In this document: positions 45,048 through 53,664 of the stretch, one piece after another
Layout: the number at the start of each line of letters is the position of its first letter
How positions within the stretch are numbered: position 1 is the first letter of the stretch
Assembly: GCA_963695075.1 (NCBI GenBank)
Contig: CAVOFR010000007.1
Coordinates: 806,001-870,000 of the forward strand
Reading direction: 5' to 3'
DNA from: CAWCAL01 sp963695075
Lineage (GTDB): Bacteria > Actinomycetota > Acidimicrobiia > Acidimicrobiales > CAWCAL01
DNA length: 64,000 nucleotides
The notes under the pieces: generated by a model
What the model was told of the DNA's origin: nothing
The model's input: only the letters and a program-made list of their open reading frames with translations
Databases searched by the model: none
Made by a program: the position numbers and the translations under genes

Positions 45048-46561
45048 AGGTCAGAGCCCAGATGAGCATGCTGTTCCACTTGGACAAGTGCATCGGGTGT
45101 CACACCTGCTCGATCGCCTGCAAGAACCTGTGGACCGATCGGGACGGCGCCGAGTACATGTGGTGGAACAACGTCGAGACCCGGCCCGGCACGGGATACC
45201 CCACGGGCTGGGAGGACCAGGACCACTACAAGGGTGGCTGGCACCGCGACGACAAGGGTCGCCTCAAGCTGAAACTGCATTCGCGCGCAGGCGGTGTGGC
45301 GAAGGCGTTCTACAACCCGGCGCTTCCCGAGCTCGAGGACTACTACGACCCGTTCACCTTCAAGTACGGCGACCTCTTCGACTCGCCGGCCTCGGCCCAG
45401 CAGCCCACCGCCAGGCCCATCTCGAAGATCAGCGGGAAACCGATCAACCACATCGCCAGCGGGCCCAACTGGGACGACGATCTCGGTGGATCGCCCGTGT
45501 ACGCGGCGAACGATCCCTCCATGGAGGGCGTCGACCCGGCGGTCCGGGCCCAGATGGAGGAGATCGAGCGGGTCGTCTTCAACTACATGCCCCGGATCTG
45601 CAACCACTGCCTCAACCCGGCCTGTCTGGGGGCCTGCCCCAGTGGAGCGATCTACAAGCGGGCCGAGGACGGCATCGTCCTGGTCAACGAGGACAAGTGC
45701 CGCGGCTGGCGGATGTGTGTGTCGGGGTGCCCGTACAAGAAGGTCTATTACAACTGGAACACCGGCAAGTCCGAGAAGTGCATCCTGTGCTTCCCCCGGA
45801 TGGAGACCGGCCAGTCGCCGGCCTGTGCCCACTCGTGCGTGGGCCGCATCCGGTACATGGGAGTCCTGCTGTACGACGCCGACCGCATCGCCGAGGTCGC
45901 CACGCTCCCCGACGACGAGCTCCTCGACGCCCAACTCGACATGATCCTCGATCCCAACGATCCCGAGGTGATAGCGGGGGCGAGGGCCGAGGGCATCGAG
46001 GAGGGATGGCTCGAGACCGCGAGGCGATCGCCGATCTACAAGTTCGTGAAGGAGTGGGGCATCGCGTTCCCCCTCCATGCCGAGTACCGGACCCTGGCGA
46101 TGATGTTCTACATCCCGCCGATGTCGCCGGTGATGAGCACGATCGAGAACAACGCGATCAAGCTCGACATCCCCGACGAGCGGCGCGACTTCGAGCTGCT
46201 CGAAGAGCTCGACAAGGCCCGGATCCCCATCGGTTACCTGGCCAACCTGTTCTCGGTCGGCGACGAGGAGCCGATTCGCCGGACGCTGCGCACCATGTAC
46301 GCGGTCCGGACCTTCAAGCGTCGCGAGAGCGTGGACAAGACCATCGACCCGACCACCAAGGAGATCCTGGATTCGGTGGGGCTGACCGCGGACGAGGCCG
46401 AGGCCATGTACAAGCTGACCACGACCCCCACGGTGGCCCAACGATTCGTTCTGCCGCCGTATCACCGGGAGATGTCGATCGAAGCCGAGATGGGCAACAC
46501 GCAGACGGCCAAGGGTATGACCGGATTCGGGTACATCGATGCCCCCAGGAGGGGAGCCTGA
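45044..46561 (+). CDS. narH: Nitrate reductase beta subunit
   Basis: This 505-aa iron-sulfur protein starts at the ATG overlapping the narG stop (ATGA). Cysteine clusters are CIGCHTCSIACK, CNHCLNPACLGACPSGAIYKR, CRGWRMCVSGCPYKK and CILCFPRMETGQSPACAHSCVGR. The Trp in CRGW replaces a cysteine, as expected for the 3Fe-4S centre of NarH. It passes electrons from NarI hemes to NarG. The C-terminal NarH-specific region (RRTLRTMYAVRTFKRRESVD) is present. Length is typical. Confidence 0.95.
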   Translation: MKVRAQMSMLFHLDKCIGCHTCSIACKNLWTDRDGAEYMWWNNVETRPGTGYPTGWEDQDHYKGGWHRDDKGRLKLKLHSRAGGVAKAFYNPALPELEDYYDPFTFKYGDLFDSPASAQQPTARPISKISGKPINHIASGPNWDDDLGGSPVYAANDPSMEGVDPAVRAQMEEIERVVFNYMPRICNHCLNPACLGACPSGAIYKRAEDGIVLVNEDKCRGWRMCVSGCPYKKVYYNWNTGKSEKCILCFPRMETGQSPACAHSCVGRIRYMGVLLYDADRIAEVATLPDDELLDAQLDMILDPNDPEVIAGARAEGIEEGWLETARRSPIYKFVKEWGIAFPLHAEYRTLAMMFYIPPMSPVMSTIENNAIKLDIPDERRDFELLEELDKARIPIGYLANLFSVGDEEPIRRTLRTMYAVRTFKRRESVDKTIDPTTKEILDSVGLTADEAEAMYKLTTTPTVAQRFVLPPYHREMSIEAEMGNTQTAKGMTGFGYIDAPRRGA

Positions 46562-47079
46562 TGCATCCGGCCAGCGTCGTCGCCCTCGGGTACCTCTATC
46601 CCACTCCGACCTCGCACGCTGAGCTCGTCGCGGCGATCGCGGCCTATACCAGCGGCGTGGTCGAGCGTCACATGAAGCGTTTTGCCAAGGCGGTGGGCTC
46701 GTTGTCACTGGGCGAGTGGGAGGAGCTCCACACCGCCACACTCGACCTGTCGCCGAAATTCGTGCCCTACGTGGGCCACGTCGAATGGGGCGAGAACTAC
46801 CGCCGCGGTGAGTTCATGGCCGATCTCAACGCGGCGATGAGCGAAGAGGGGGTCGACCTCCACGGCGAGCTGCCCGACCACATCGAGCCGCTGCTGCGCT
46901 ACCTGAGCACGACCGACCGACCCCTCGACGACCTGGTCGAGGTCCTTCCCGGCGCGGTCTCCAGCATGTCCGACACGCTCAAGAAGGCCGCGCCGGGCAA
47001 TCCCTACTGTCATCTACTGGCCGCAACGGTCGCATTCGCGGCCGATCTACGGCCACTCTCGATCGGAGGACGGTCATGA
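46561..47079 (+). CDS. narJ: Nitrate reductase assembly chaperone
   Basis: This 172-aa protein is all-helical and shows NarJ features: LGYLYPTPTSHAELV at the start, FVPYVGHVEWGENYRRGEFMADLN in the middle and DHIEPLLRYLSTTDRPLDDLVE later. NarJ chaperones insert the molybdenum cofactor and target NarGH to the membrane. The ATG overlaps the narH stop by one base (TGATG). It is somewhat shorter than the about 230 aa of E. coli NarJ. Confidence 0.88.
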   Translation: MHPASVVALGYLYPTPTSHAELVAAIAAYTSGVVERHMKRFAKAVGSLSLGEWEELHTATLDLSPKFVPYVGHVEWGENYRRGEFMADLNAAMSEEGVDLHGELPDHIEPLLRYLSTTDRPLDDLVEVLPGAVSSMSDTLKKAAPGNPYCHLLAATVAFAADLRPLSIGGRS

Positions 47080-47834
47080 CCGCCAACGAGGTTCTCTTCG
47101 GTGTCGTGCCGTACATGGCTGCGACCCTCGCCATCGTGGTCACCGTGGTCCGGTGGCGGCGCAACATGTTCTCGGTGTCGTCGTTGTCCTCCCAGCTCCT
47201 GGAGAGCAAGCAGCTCTACTGGGGCACGATCCCCTTCCACTGGGGGTTGTCGCTCGTCCTGGTCGGCCACCTCCTGGCCCTGTTCATCCCCAGCGGTTTC
47301 GAAGCGTGGAACGGAACACCCATCCGGCTGTACATCCTGGAAGGGACCGGTCTCGCCCTCGGGATCTGGGCCGGGATCGGCATCATCATCCTGATCGCCC
47401 GCCGCCTGACCTATCCCCGCGTCCGCCGGGTCACCAGCCCGATGGACGCGTTCGTCCTCATCATCATCGCTACGCAGATCGTGAGCGGCGTCTGGATCGC
47501 CATCGGCTATCGCTGGGGCTCGTTCTGGGGTACGGCCGTGTTCGTGCCCTACGTGCGCGGCCTGCTGACCTTCCAGCCCGATCCGGCGATGGTCGACGCC
47601 CTGCCTCTGGTGCTGAAGGTGCACGTTCTGGCCTTCTTCGCATTCCTCGCGGTGTTCCCCTTCACCCGTCTCGTCCACATCATCACGTTGCCGCTTCAGT
47701 ACCTGTTCCGGCCGTGGCAGAAGGTCACAGCCAATCGACCCGCCCCGCCCATCGAGTACGTGACCAACGACGCGGCGCCTTCAGAAGTCGTCCCGGTGAG
47801 CCTGCGACTCGCTGCCGGGGTCCGTGATGTCTGA
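47076..47834 (+). CDS. narI: Nitrate reductase gamma subunit (cytochrome b)
   Basis: This 252-aa protein has five membrane helices. Candidate heme b ligands come in the NarI pattern: two His in FHWGLSLVLVGHLLALF and two in KVHVLAFFAFLAVFPFTRLVHI. It anchors NarGH and oxidises quinol. It starts in a 4-nt overlap with narJ and ends in a one-base overlap with the regulator gene. The C-terminal tail (KVTANRPAPP...) is cytoplasmic. Confidence 0.93.
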   Translation: MTANEVLFGVVPYMAATLAIVVTVVRWRRNMFSVSSLSSQLLESKQLYWGTIPFHWGLSLVLVGHLLALFIPSGFEAWNGTPIRLYILEGTGLALGIWAGIGIIILIARRLTYPRVRRVTSPMDAFVLIIIATQIVSGVWIAIGYRWGSFWGTAVFVPYVRGLLTFQPDPAMVDALPLVLKVHVLAFFAFLAVFPFTRLVHIITLPLQYLFRPWQKVTANRPAPPIEYVTNDAAPSEVVPVSLRLAAGVRDV

Positions 47835-48277
47835 TGAGGCTCGAAGGCACCCGGAAGAGCGACCTCGCCGTCGGAGCGCTGGTCAAACTCACCTGGGGTG
47901 ACGAGCGGCTGAAGACGGCCGAGCTCGCCGAGCAACTCGATGCAAGTCCGGGTTTCATGGCCCAGGTGATGGTCCCGCTCGTCAAACGGGGCTGGGCCGG
48001 GTCCGACCCGGGCCCGAGCGGTGGCTATCGCCTGTTGGTCGATCCCGCCGAGGTATCCATCCTCGAGGTCGTCGAGGTCATCGAGGGCCCGATCGACAGC
48101 GGGATGTGCGTCGTGGCCGACCGCAGGTGTCTCGAAGACGGCGAATGCGCCATGCACGGAGCATGGACAGCCGCCAGGGCGACCCTCGTCTCGAAGCTCG
48201 CCGCGACGTCCATCGCCGACGTGGCCGCGGCCGGTCTGGTCCACTACCGATCATCCTCACCGGGAAAGAAGAAATGA
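47834..48277 (+). CDS. Rrf2-family regulator, NsrR-like
   Basis: This 147-aa protein has an Rrf2 winged helix-turn-helix (VGALVKLTWGDERLKTAELAEQLDASPGFMAQVMVPLVKRGWAGSD.GPSGGYRL). Three cysteines, C-x6-C-x5-C (CVVADRRCLEDGEC), lie in the region where IscR/NsrR bind their Fe-S cluster. It may sense nitric oxide, oxygen or Fe-S status and control the nar operon, within which it is embedded with overlaps on both sides (TGATG at narI, ATGA at narK). This is a plausible feedback design: nitrate respiration makes nitrite and NO. The exact signal is inferred. Confidence 0.85.
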   Translation: MRLEGTRKSDLAVGALVKLTWGDERLKTAELAEQLDASPGFMAQVMVPLVKRGWAGSDPGPSGGYRLLVDPAEVSILEVVEVIEGPIDSGMCVVADRRCLEDGECAMHGAWTAARATLVSKLAATSIADVAAAGLVHYRSSSPGKKK

Positions 48278-49905
48278 GCGACAGCACCGTCGAATCCCAA
48301 GAAACCCCCCCGAAGCTCCTGGACATGAGCCAGGAGCGCATCAGGGTGCTCCACTTCACGTGGATCGCCTTCTTCATGACGTTCTACGTCTGGTTCAACC
48401 TGGCCCCGCTGGCCACGACCATGCGCGAGTCCACGGACTGGCTGACCAAGGAACACATCAAGATCCTCCTCATCGCCAACGTGGCGTTGACGATCCCGGC
48501 CCGTGTCATCATCGGGGCGCTCATCGACCGGTTCGGGTCGCGGGTGGTGTTCACCTGGCTCATGATCACCATGGCCGTCCCCACCGTCGCTTTCGCGTTC
48601 TCGGACACGTTCGACCAGATGCTCATCTCCCGGCTGCTGCTGAGCTGCGTGGGGGCGGGCTTCGTGATCGGCATCAAGATGGTGGCCCAGTGGTTCCCGC
48701 CCAAGTACGTCGGCCGGGCCGAAGGGTTCTACGCCGGCTGGGGTAACTTCGGATCGGCGTTCGCGGCGATGACGCTGCCCTGGTTCGCCCTGACCGTCTG
48801 CGAGCAGTGGTTCGACCTCGGCGACGAAGCCTGGCGATGGGCCATGGCGGTCAACGGCGTCGTGCTCGCCATCTACGGCGTCATGTACTACTACCTGGTG
48901 CGCGACGTGCCCGAGGGTCGCGTCCTCCAGAAGACCAAGAAGGCCGAGCCGATGATGGTGTCGTCCTACTGGGATCTCGCGCAGTACCTGTTCTGGTCGA
49001 TTCCTCTCTTCGCGGCGCTCGGCGTGCTGGCCTGGCGGATCTCGAACGTGACGGTCGACGGCGACGTCGTGCTCAACGACACGGCGCTCTACGTCGTCTA
49101 CGCGATCCTCGTGCTCGGCTACGGCGGTCACGTCGTGCGCACCCTGCAGGTCAACCTGCCCTACCTGAAGGCCGGCGTGCCCGAGGACGAGAAGTACCAC
49201 TTCGGCAGCGTCGTCGCGCTGAACTCGACCTACTTCGCCAACTTCGGCGCCGAGCTCGCCGTGGTCTCGATGCTGCCCGAGTTCTTCGAGACCGTGTTCG
49301 AGCCCCTGACCAACAGCTCCGGAGGCCCGATCGTGACCGCGACGGTCGCCGGCTTCGTCGCAGCGTCCTTCGCGTTCGTCAACCTCGTGGCCCGCCCACT
49401 CGGTGGTTATCTCTCGGACCGACTGTCCAACCGCAAGCGCACCATGCTCGGCTACATCCTGGGCATCGTCGCCGGGTTCTTCCTCATGGGTTTCATCGCC
49501 AAGTGGATCCCGGGGGTCGACGAGGACGGTTTCAAGAACCTGGTCCCGATGTTCGGAGGGATGGGCTGGCTCGTCATGGCGGTGATCTTCACCGTGTTCG
49601 CCTCGGTCTTCGTGCAGGGCGCCGAGGGGGCCACGTTCGCCATCATCCCGATGGTCAGCAAGCGCCAGACGGGCCAGGTCGCCGGTATGGCCGGGGCCTA
49701 CGGCAACGTCGGTGCGGTCATCTACCTGGTCCTGTACTCGCTGGTGGACGCACGTACGTTCTTCTTCATCCTGGCCGGGGGCGCCGCCGTCAGCTTCCTG
49801 ATCACGTTGTTCATGCTCGAGGAGCCCAAGGGGGCCTTCGCTTCCGAGTTCGAGGACGAACCCACCGATGACGGGGCCGCAGCCGCGGTGACCGCCGAAA
49901 CCTGA
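48274..49905 (+). CDS. narK: NarK-family nitrate/nitrite transporter 1
   Basis: With the ATG at 48274 (overlapping the regulator stop) the product is 543 aa. It is a major-facilitator protein of the NNP type with the nitrate signature AEGFYAGWGNFGSAFAAM and an Arg in helix 2 (LTIPARVIIGALIDRFGSR) expected to bind the anion. A long stretch between the halves (about residues 220-330) contains two extra helices, so 14 helices are likely. It would import nitrate by proton symport and/or exchange it for nitrite. Confidence 0.9.
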   Translation: MSDSTVESQETPPKLLDMSQERIRVLHFTWIAFFMTFYVWFNLAPLATTMRESTDWLTKEHIKILLIANVALTIPARVIIGALIDRFGSRVVFTWLMITMAVPTVAFAFSDTFDQMLISRLLLSCVGAGFVIGIKMVAQWFPPKYVGRAEGFYAGWGNFGSAFAAMTLPWFALTVCEQWFDLGDEAWRWAMAVNGVVLAIYGVMYYYLVRDVPEGRVLQKTKKAEPMMVSSYWDLAQYLFWSIPLFAALGVLAWRISNVTVDGDVVLNDTALYVVYAILVLGYGGHVVRTLQVNLPYLKAGVPEDEKYHFGSVVALNSTYFANFGAELAVVSMLPEFFETVFEPLTNSSGGPIVTATVAGFVAASFAFVNLVARPLGGYLSDRLSNRKRTMLGYILGIVAGFFLMGFIAKWIPGVDEDGFKNLVPMFGGMGWLVMAVIFTVFASVFVQGAEGATFAIIPMVSKRQTGQVAGMAGAYGNVGAVIYLVLYSLVDARTFFFILAGGAAVSFLITLFMLEEPKGAFASEFEDEPTDDGAAAAVTAET

Positions 49906-49963
49906 ACCCATCGAGGGGTCGGGGCCCGCGCCCCGGCCCGTCGACGACCGAGAGGAAGCCGAC

Positions 49964-51565
49964 ATGGCCGACATCCACGAATGGGATGTAGAAGACGAGG
50001 AGTTCTGGGAGTCCACGGGCAAGAAGATCGCCTCCCGAAACCTCTGGGTCTCGATCCCGAGCCTTCTCTGCGGATTCGCGGTCTGGCTCTACTGGAGCAT
50101 CATCACCGTCCAGATGCTCAATCTGGGCTTCCCGTTCGAGCAGTCCGAGCTGTTCACCATCGCGGCGATAGCCGGGTTCACCGGTGCGACGTTCCGGATC
50201 CCCAACAGCTTCCTCATCCGCATCGCCGGCGGTCGCAACACGATCTTCCTGACCACCGCCCTGCTGATGATCCCCGCGCTCGGGACGGGCATCGCCCTGC
50301 TCGACCAGGACACGCCCCTGTGGGTGTTCCAGCTGCTGGCGTTCCTCTCGGGCTTCGGTGGCGGCAACTTCGCATCGTCGATGTCCAACATCAGCTTCTT
50401 CTACCCGAAGCGGATGCAGGGTCTGGCCCTGGGTCTGAACGCCGGTCTCGGCAACGTCGGTGTCACGACGTCGCAGCTCCTGATCCCCCTGGTCATGACC
50501 AACGCCGTCTTCGGAGGTGGGTCGATGGTCCTGGAGCAGGACTCGGGGACGCTCATCGGCAAGATCGAGGCCGGTACCGAGACGTGGATCCAGAACGCCG
50601 GATTCGTGTGGCTGGTGTTCCTGATCCCGCTTGCCTTCCTCGGCTGGTTCCTGATGAACAACATCCGCACCGAGCACGTCTCGCCCAACATCGGCGGTCC
50701 GCTCTCGTCGTTCGCCAAGATCCTGGGCATGCTGGGGATCGCCTTCCTCCCGGCCGCGGTTGGGCTGTACATCATCCTCCCCGACCCGGGCCTGGGTGCG
50801 CCCGAGTGGGTCAAGTGGCCGGTGATCGCGGCGGTGCTGTTCGCGACGGTGTTCCTGCTGAAGCTGATCCCGGGTGAGATCAAGCCCAACCTCGAGCGCC
50901 AGTACAAGATCTTCGGGCACAAGCACACCTGGATCATGAGCGTCATCTACACGATGACGTTCGGGAGCTTCATCGGGTACTCGGCCGGGTTCGCGCTGGC
51001 GATCAAGGTGGTATTCGGCTTCAAGCACATCGACGTCGACGGCGTGCTGACCCACGACACCGTCAACCCAGACGGTCCGTCGGCCCTCACCTTCGCGTGG
51101 ATGGGGCCGTTCATCGGTGCCTTCATCCGGCCCGTCGGCGGGTGGATGGCCGACCGCCTCGGCGGCGCCCGCGTGACCCACTGGGTGGCCATCACGATGA
51201 CCTTGAGCGCCCTGGGTGTCGCCTACTGCCTGCGCGAGGCCTACCGGTCCGAGACCCCCGAGGATCTCTTCGTTCCCTTCTTCCTGCTCTTCCTGGTGCT
51301 GTTCGCGGCGAGCGGGATCGGCAACGGCTCGACCTTCCGCACGATCGCCATGGTGTTCGACAGGGAGCAGGCCGGCCCGGTGCTCGGCTGGACCTCGGCG
51401 GTGGCCGCATACGGCGCCTTCGTCGTCCCCCAGGAGTTCGGCGCCCAGATCGAGGGTGCCACGCCCGAGATCGCTCTGGCCGCGTTCGCGGGGTTCTACC
51501 TGATCTGCGTCGGAATCAACTGGTGGTACTACCTCGGCCCGAAGAGGGAATTCGACAACCCGTAG
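49964..51565 (+). CDS. narK: NarK-family nitrate/nitrite transporter 2
   Basis: The 533-aa second NNP-type transporter starts 58 nt after the first, with its own ribosome site (gagaggaagccgac). Signatures are FTGATFRIPNSFLIRIAGGRNT, GGGNFASSMSNISFFYPKRMQGLALGLNAGLGNVGV (G-x3-G-x-G-N-x-G) and a second nitrate motif FAASGIGNGSTFRTIAMVF. Two NarK copies often divide the work as nitrate/proton symporter and nitrate/nitrite antiporter; which copy does which cannot be told here. A family 2 palindrome follows the stop. Confidence 0.9.
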   Translation: MADIHEWDVEDEEFWESTGKKIASRNLWVSIPSLLCGFAVWLYWSIITVQMLNLGFPFEQSELFTIAAIAGFTGATFRIPNSFLIRIAGGRNTIFLTTALLMIPALGTGIALLDQDTPLWVFQLLAFLSGFGGGNFASSMSNISFFYPKRMQGLALGLNAGLGNVGVTTSQLLIPLVMTNAVFGGGSMVLEQDSGTLIGKIEAGTETWIQNAGFVWLVFLIPLAFLGWFLMNNIRTEHVSPNIGGPLSSFAKILGMLGIAFLPAAVGLYIILPDPGLGAPEWVKWPVIAAVLFATVFLLKLIPGEIKPNLERQYKIFGHKHTWIMSVIYTMTFGSFIGYSAGFALAIKVVFGFKHIDVDGVLTHDTVNPDGPSALTFAWMGPFIGAFIRPVGGWMADRLGGARVTHWVAITMTLSALGVAYCLREAYRSETPEDLFVPFFLLFLVLFAASGIGNGSTFRTIAMVFDREQAGPVLGWTSAVAAYGAFVVPQEFGAQIEGATPEIALAAFAGFYLICVGINWWYYLGPKREFDNP

Positions 51566-51572
51566 CCGGTTC

Positions 51573-51613
51573 TGGAGTCACTCAGCCACCTCAGAGGTGG
51601 CTGAGTGACTCCA
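51573..51613. repeat. Palindromic repeat, family 2 copy c
   Basis: Two perfect 20-nt arms around a central A, inner part CAGCCACCTC-A-GAGGTGGCTG. Compared with copy b, two base pairs have changed on both arms together. It lies between the convergent narK and SRPBCC genes, where it could also stop transcription both ways. Confidence 0.85.
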
Positions 51614-51638
51614 TATTCTGCTGGCGCTCTCGCAGGCT

Positions 51639-52106
51639 TCAGGCCTCGGCTGCCGCGGCCAGGCGCTCGAGTGTGGCGCGCATGCTCTCGGTGTTGTGGG
51701 CCTGGCGGTCGGCCACACCGCTGATGCGAGGGGAGACCGCCTTGATCAGACGGTTCCTCAGATCGGTCCAGCATTCGACGGCGTGACAGCCCTCGCCGGC
51801 CGGCTCGAAGCGGTACTCCCAGCGGGCGATCCTCATTCCGAGCGGTGCCCTCGACTCGAAGACGAACCGCTCACCCGGCTCGCACTCGGTGACGACGCAG
51901 GTGGTGTTCCACGAGAACCTGCCGTTCTCGTTCTCACCCTTGAACTTCGATCCGATGTCGGGCCCGGATGCGCCGCCGACCCATGCGCACCCCGTCGTCT
52001 CCGGCGACCATTCCCCCATCCGGGTGATGTCCGAGACCATCTCCCACAACTGCTGAGGTGATGCGTCGATGTTCCGTTCGACCGATGCGGTAGCCATGTC
52101 ACTCAT
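51639..52106 (-). CDS. SRPBCC family protein
   Basis: This 155-aa protein shows the START/polyketide-cyclase pattern VERNIDASPQQLWEMVSDITRMGEWSPE at the N-terminus and a terminal helix with RATLERLAAAAEA. It probably binds a hydrophobic ligand; function unknown. The start at 52106 is supported by TACAGT 6 nt upstream (leaderless). A second in-frame ATG lies three codons later. It is divergent from the GH20-like gene, with only 67 nt between them. Confidence 0.83.
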   Translation of the reverse strand: MSDMATASVERNIDASPQQLWEMVSDITRMGEWSPETTGCAWVGGASGPDIGSKFKGENENGRFSWNTTCVVTECEPGERFVFESRAPLGMRIARWEYRFEPAGEGCHAVECWTDLRNRLIKAVSPRISGVADRQAHNTESMRATLERLAAAAEA

Positions 52107-52112
52107 GAACCG

Positions 52113-52118
52113 ACTGTA
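52113..52118 (-). promoter_or_regulatory. -10 element for leaderless ATG start
   Basis: Minus-strand TACAGT, 6-nt spacer (CGGTTC), ATG at 52106 of the SRPBCC gene; half of a back-to-back pair with 52162-52167. Confidence 0.5.
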
Positions 52119-52161
52119 GATCCGCGAGCTGATGGTCGCCTCCGGAATCGTGGCCGGATCC

Positions 52162-52167
52162 TAGGGT
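52162..52167 (+). promoter_or_regulatory. -10 element for leaderless GTG start
   Basis: TAGGGT, 6-nt spacer (TGTGGC), GTG at 52174 of the GH20-like gene. Same hexamer and spacing as at 10964. Confidence 0.5.
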
Positions 52168-52173
52168 TGTGGC

Positions 52174-53664
52174 GTGACCGAGCTGGCCGACCACTTCCAC
52201 GGCGAACCCCGGATCGGGCGGCGCGGGTTCATGCTCGACGTTTCCCGTGACCGCGTGCCGACCCGCCGTACCATCCTCTGGCTGCTCGAGGTACTGGCCG
52301 AGCTGCGGTTCACCGAGCTGCAGCTCTACGTCGAGCACACCTTCACCTACACGGGCCACGACGAGGTGTGGAGGGACGCCTCGGCCTTCACCCACGACGA
52401 CATGGGGTGGATCGCGGCCCGGGCCGGAGAACGCGGGCTGGAGCTGGTGGCCAACATGAACGGGTTCGGTCACATGGAGCGCTGGCTCCGACTCGAGTCC
52501 TACCGCCACCTGGCCGAGTGTCCCGACGGGGCGTTCGGGGTGTTCGGCGAGGGAATGACCGGTCCCACGTGCCTGGAGCCCACCCCGGACAATGCCGCCT
52601 TCGCCGTCGGGCTCGCCCGCGAGATGCTGGCCGCGGTGGGCGGCCGCCGGATCCACATCGGTGGCGACGAGCCGTTCGAGCTCGGTGACGGGCGTTCATC
52701 GGCCGGCGTCGCCGAGATCGGTCGTGATCGCGTGTACCTGGAGCATCTCACCCGGATCGTCGAGCCGTTGGTCGCCGATGGTGACGAGGTGTTGTTCTGG
52801 GCCGACTTCTTCCGTCGCGACCCCGCGATGATCGGTGACATTCCCACCGGCGCCACCGGCGTGGTGTGGAACTACGAGGCCCCGTCCGAGGAGAGCTGGC
52901 TCAGGTTCCTTCCGTCGGAGCTCGTCGAGCGGCTCGGGCTTCCCGACGACGCCCATCGCGGGTTCGAGGCGCACGCCCGCCTCTTCGTCGAGTCGGGGAC
53001 GCCGTTCTGGGTCGCGCCGGGAACCTCCAGCTGGAACACGATCATCGGACGCAACGACAACGCGGCGGCCAACGTGGTCGATGCGGCGGTCTTCGGTGCC
53101 CAGCACGGCGTCGAGGGGTACCTCCTGACCGATTGGGGGGACAACGGCCACTGGCAGCCACTCGTGGTGTCGCTCCCGTCGATGGTCCGGGCGGCGGTGG
53201 CGGCGTGGAACGGCGGTGCCGTCGATGTCGAGGTCGGTTCGGTCATCGACGAGCTGCTCGACGCCGAGCCCGGAACCGGCGATCTCCTCGACCGGCTCGG
53301 CGGAATCGGGGAGTCGCTCGGCATGATCACGCCGAACGGCTCGCCTATCTGGGCGGCGGTGGTCGAGTCGTCGATCCCGTCGCTCGGAGAGCCCGATCCC
53401 GATGCTCTCACCGCCGCGATGGGGGTGCTTCGCGACGCCTCGGCGGTGTTCGCCGGTCAGCCGTTCGGTGGCGAGCGGGGCGAGATCATCACCGCAGAGG
53501 TGGCGGCGGCCTGCGCCGTCGCCGAGCTCGGCATACGCCGGCTGTGTGGTGACGAGCCCGACGAGGCCGAGCTCGACGCGGCGCTGGGCGCCCAGCGTGA
53601 GGCCTGGCTGGGATCGAGTCGACCGGGCGGCCTCGACGACTCCCTGGCCCGGTTCAAGCGCTGA
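52174..53664 (+). CDS. GH20-like (beta-N-acetylhexosaminidase-type) hydrolase
   Basis: This 496-aa protein has a TIM-barrel start GRRGFMLDVSRDRVPTRRTILWLLEVLAELRFTELQLYVEHTF and the GH20 catalytic pair Asp165-Glu166 in RRIHIGGDEPFE, followed by a C-terminal helical region of about 130 residues. GH20 enzymes remove N-acetylhexosamine using the substrate's acetamido group. There is no signal peptide. The GTG start has TAGGGT 6 nt upstream and no ribosome site. Its stop overlaps the 3' end of the convergent hydrolase gene by 11 nt. The substrate could be other than GlcNAc. Confidence 0.82.
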   Translation: MTELADHFHGEPRIGRRGFMLDVSRDRVPTRRTILWLLEVLAELRFTELQLYVEHTFTYTGHDEVWRDASAFTHDDMGWIAARAGERGLELVANMNGFGHMERWLRLESYRHLAECPDGAFGVFGEGMTGPTCLEPTPDNAAFAVGLAREMLAAVGGRRIHIGGDEPFELGDGRSSAGVAEIGRDRVYLEHLTRIVEPLVADGDEVLFWADFFRRDPAMIGDIPTGATGVVWNYEAPSEESWLRFLPSELVERLGLPDDAHRGFEAHARLFVESGTPFWVAPGTSSWNTIIGRNDNAAANVVDAAVFGAQHGVEGYLLTDWGDNGHWQPLVVSLPSMVRAAVAAWNGGAVDVEVGSVIDELLDAEPGTGDLLDRLGGIGESLGMITPNGSPIWAAVVESSIPSLGEPDPDALTAAMGVLRDASAVFAGQPFGGERGEIITAEVAAACAVAELGIRRLCGDEPDEAELDAALGAQREAWLGSSRPGGLDDSLARFKR

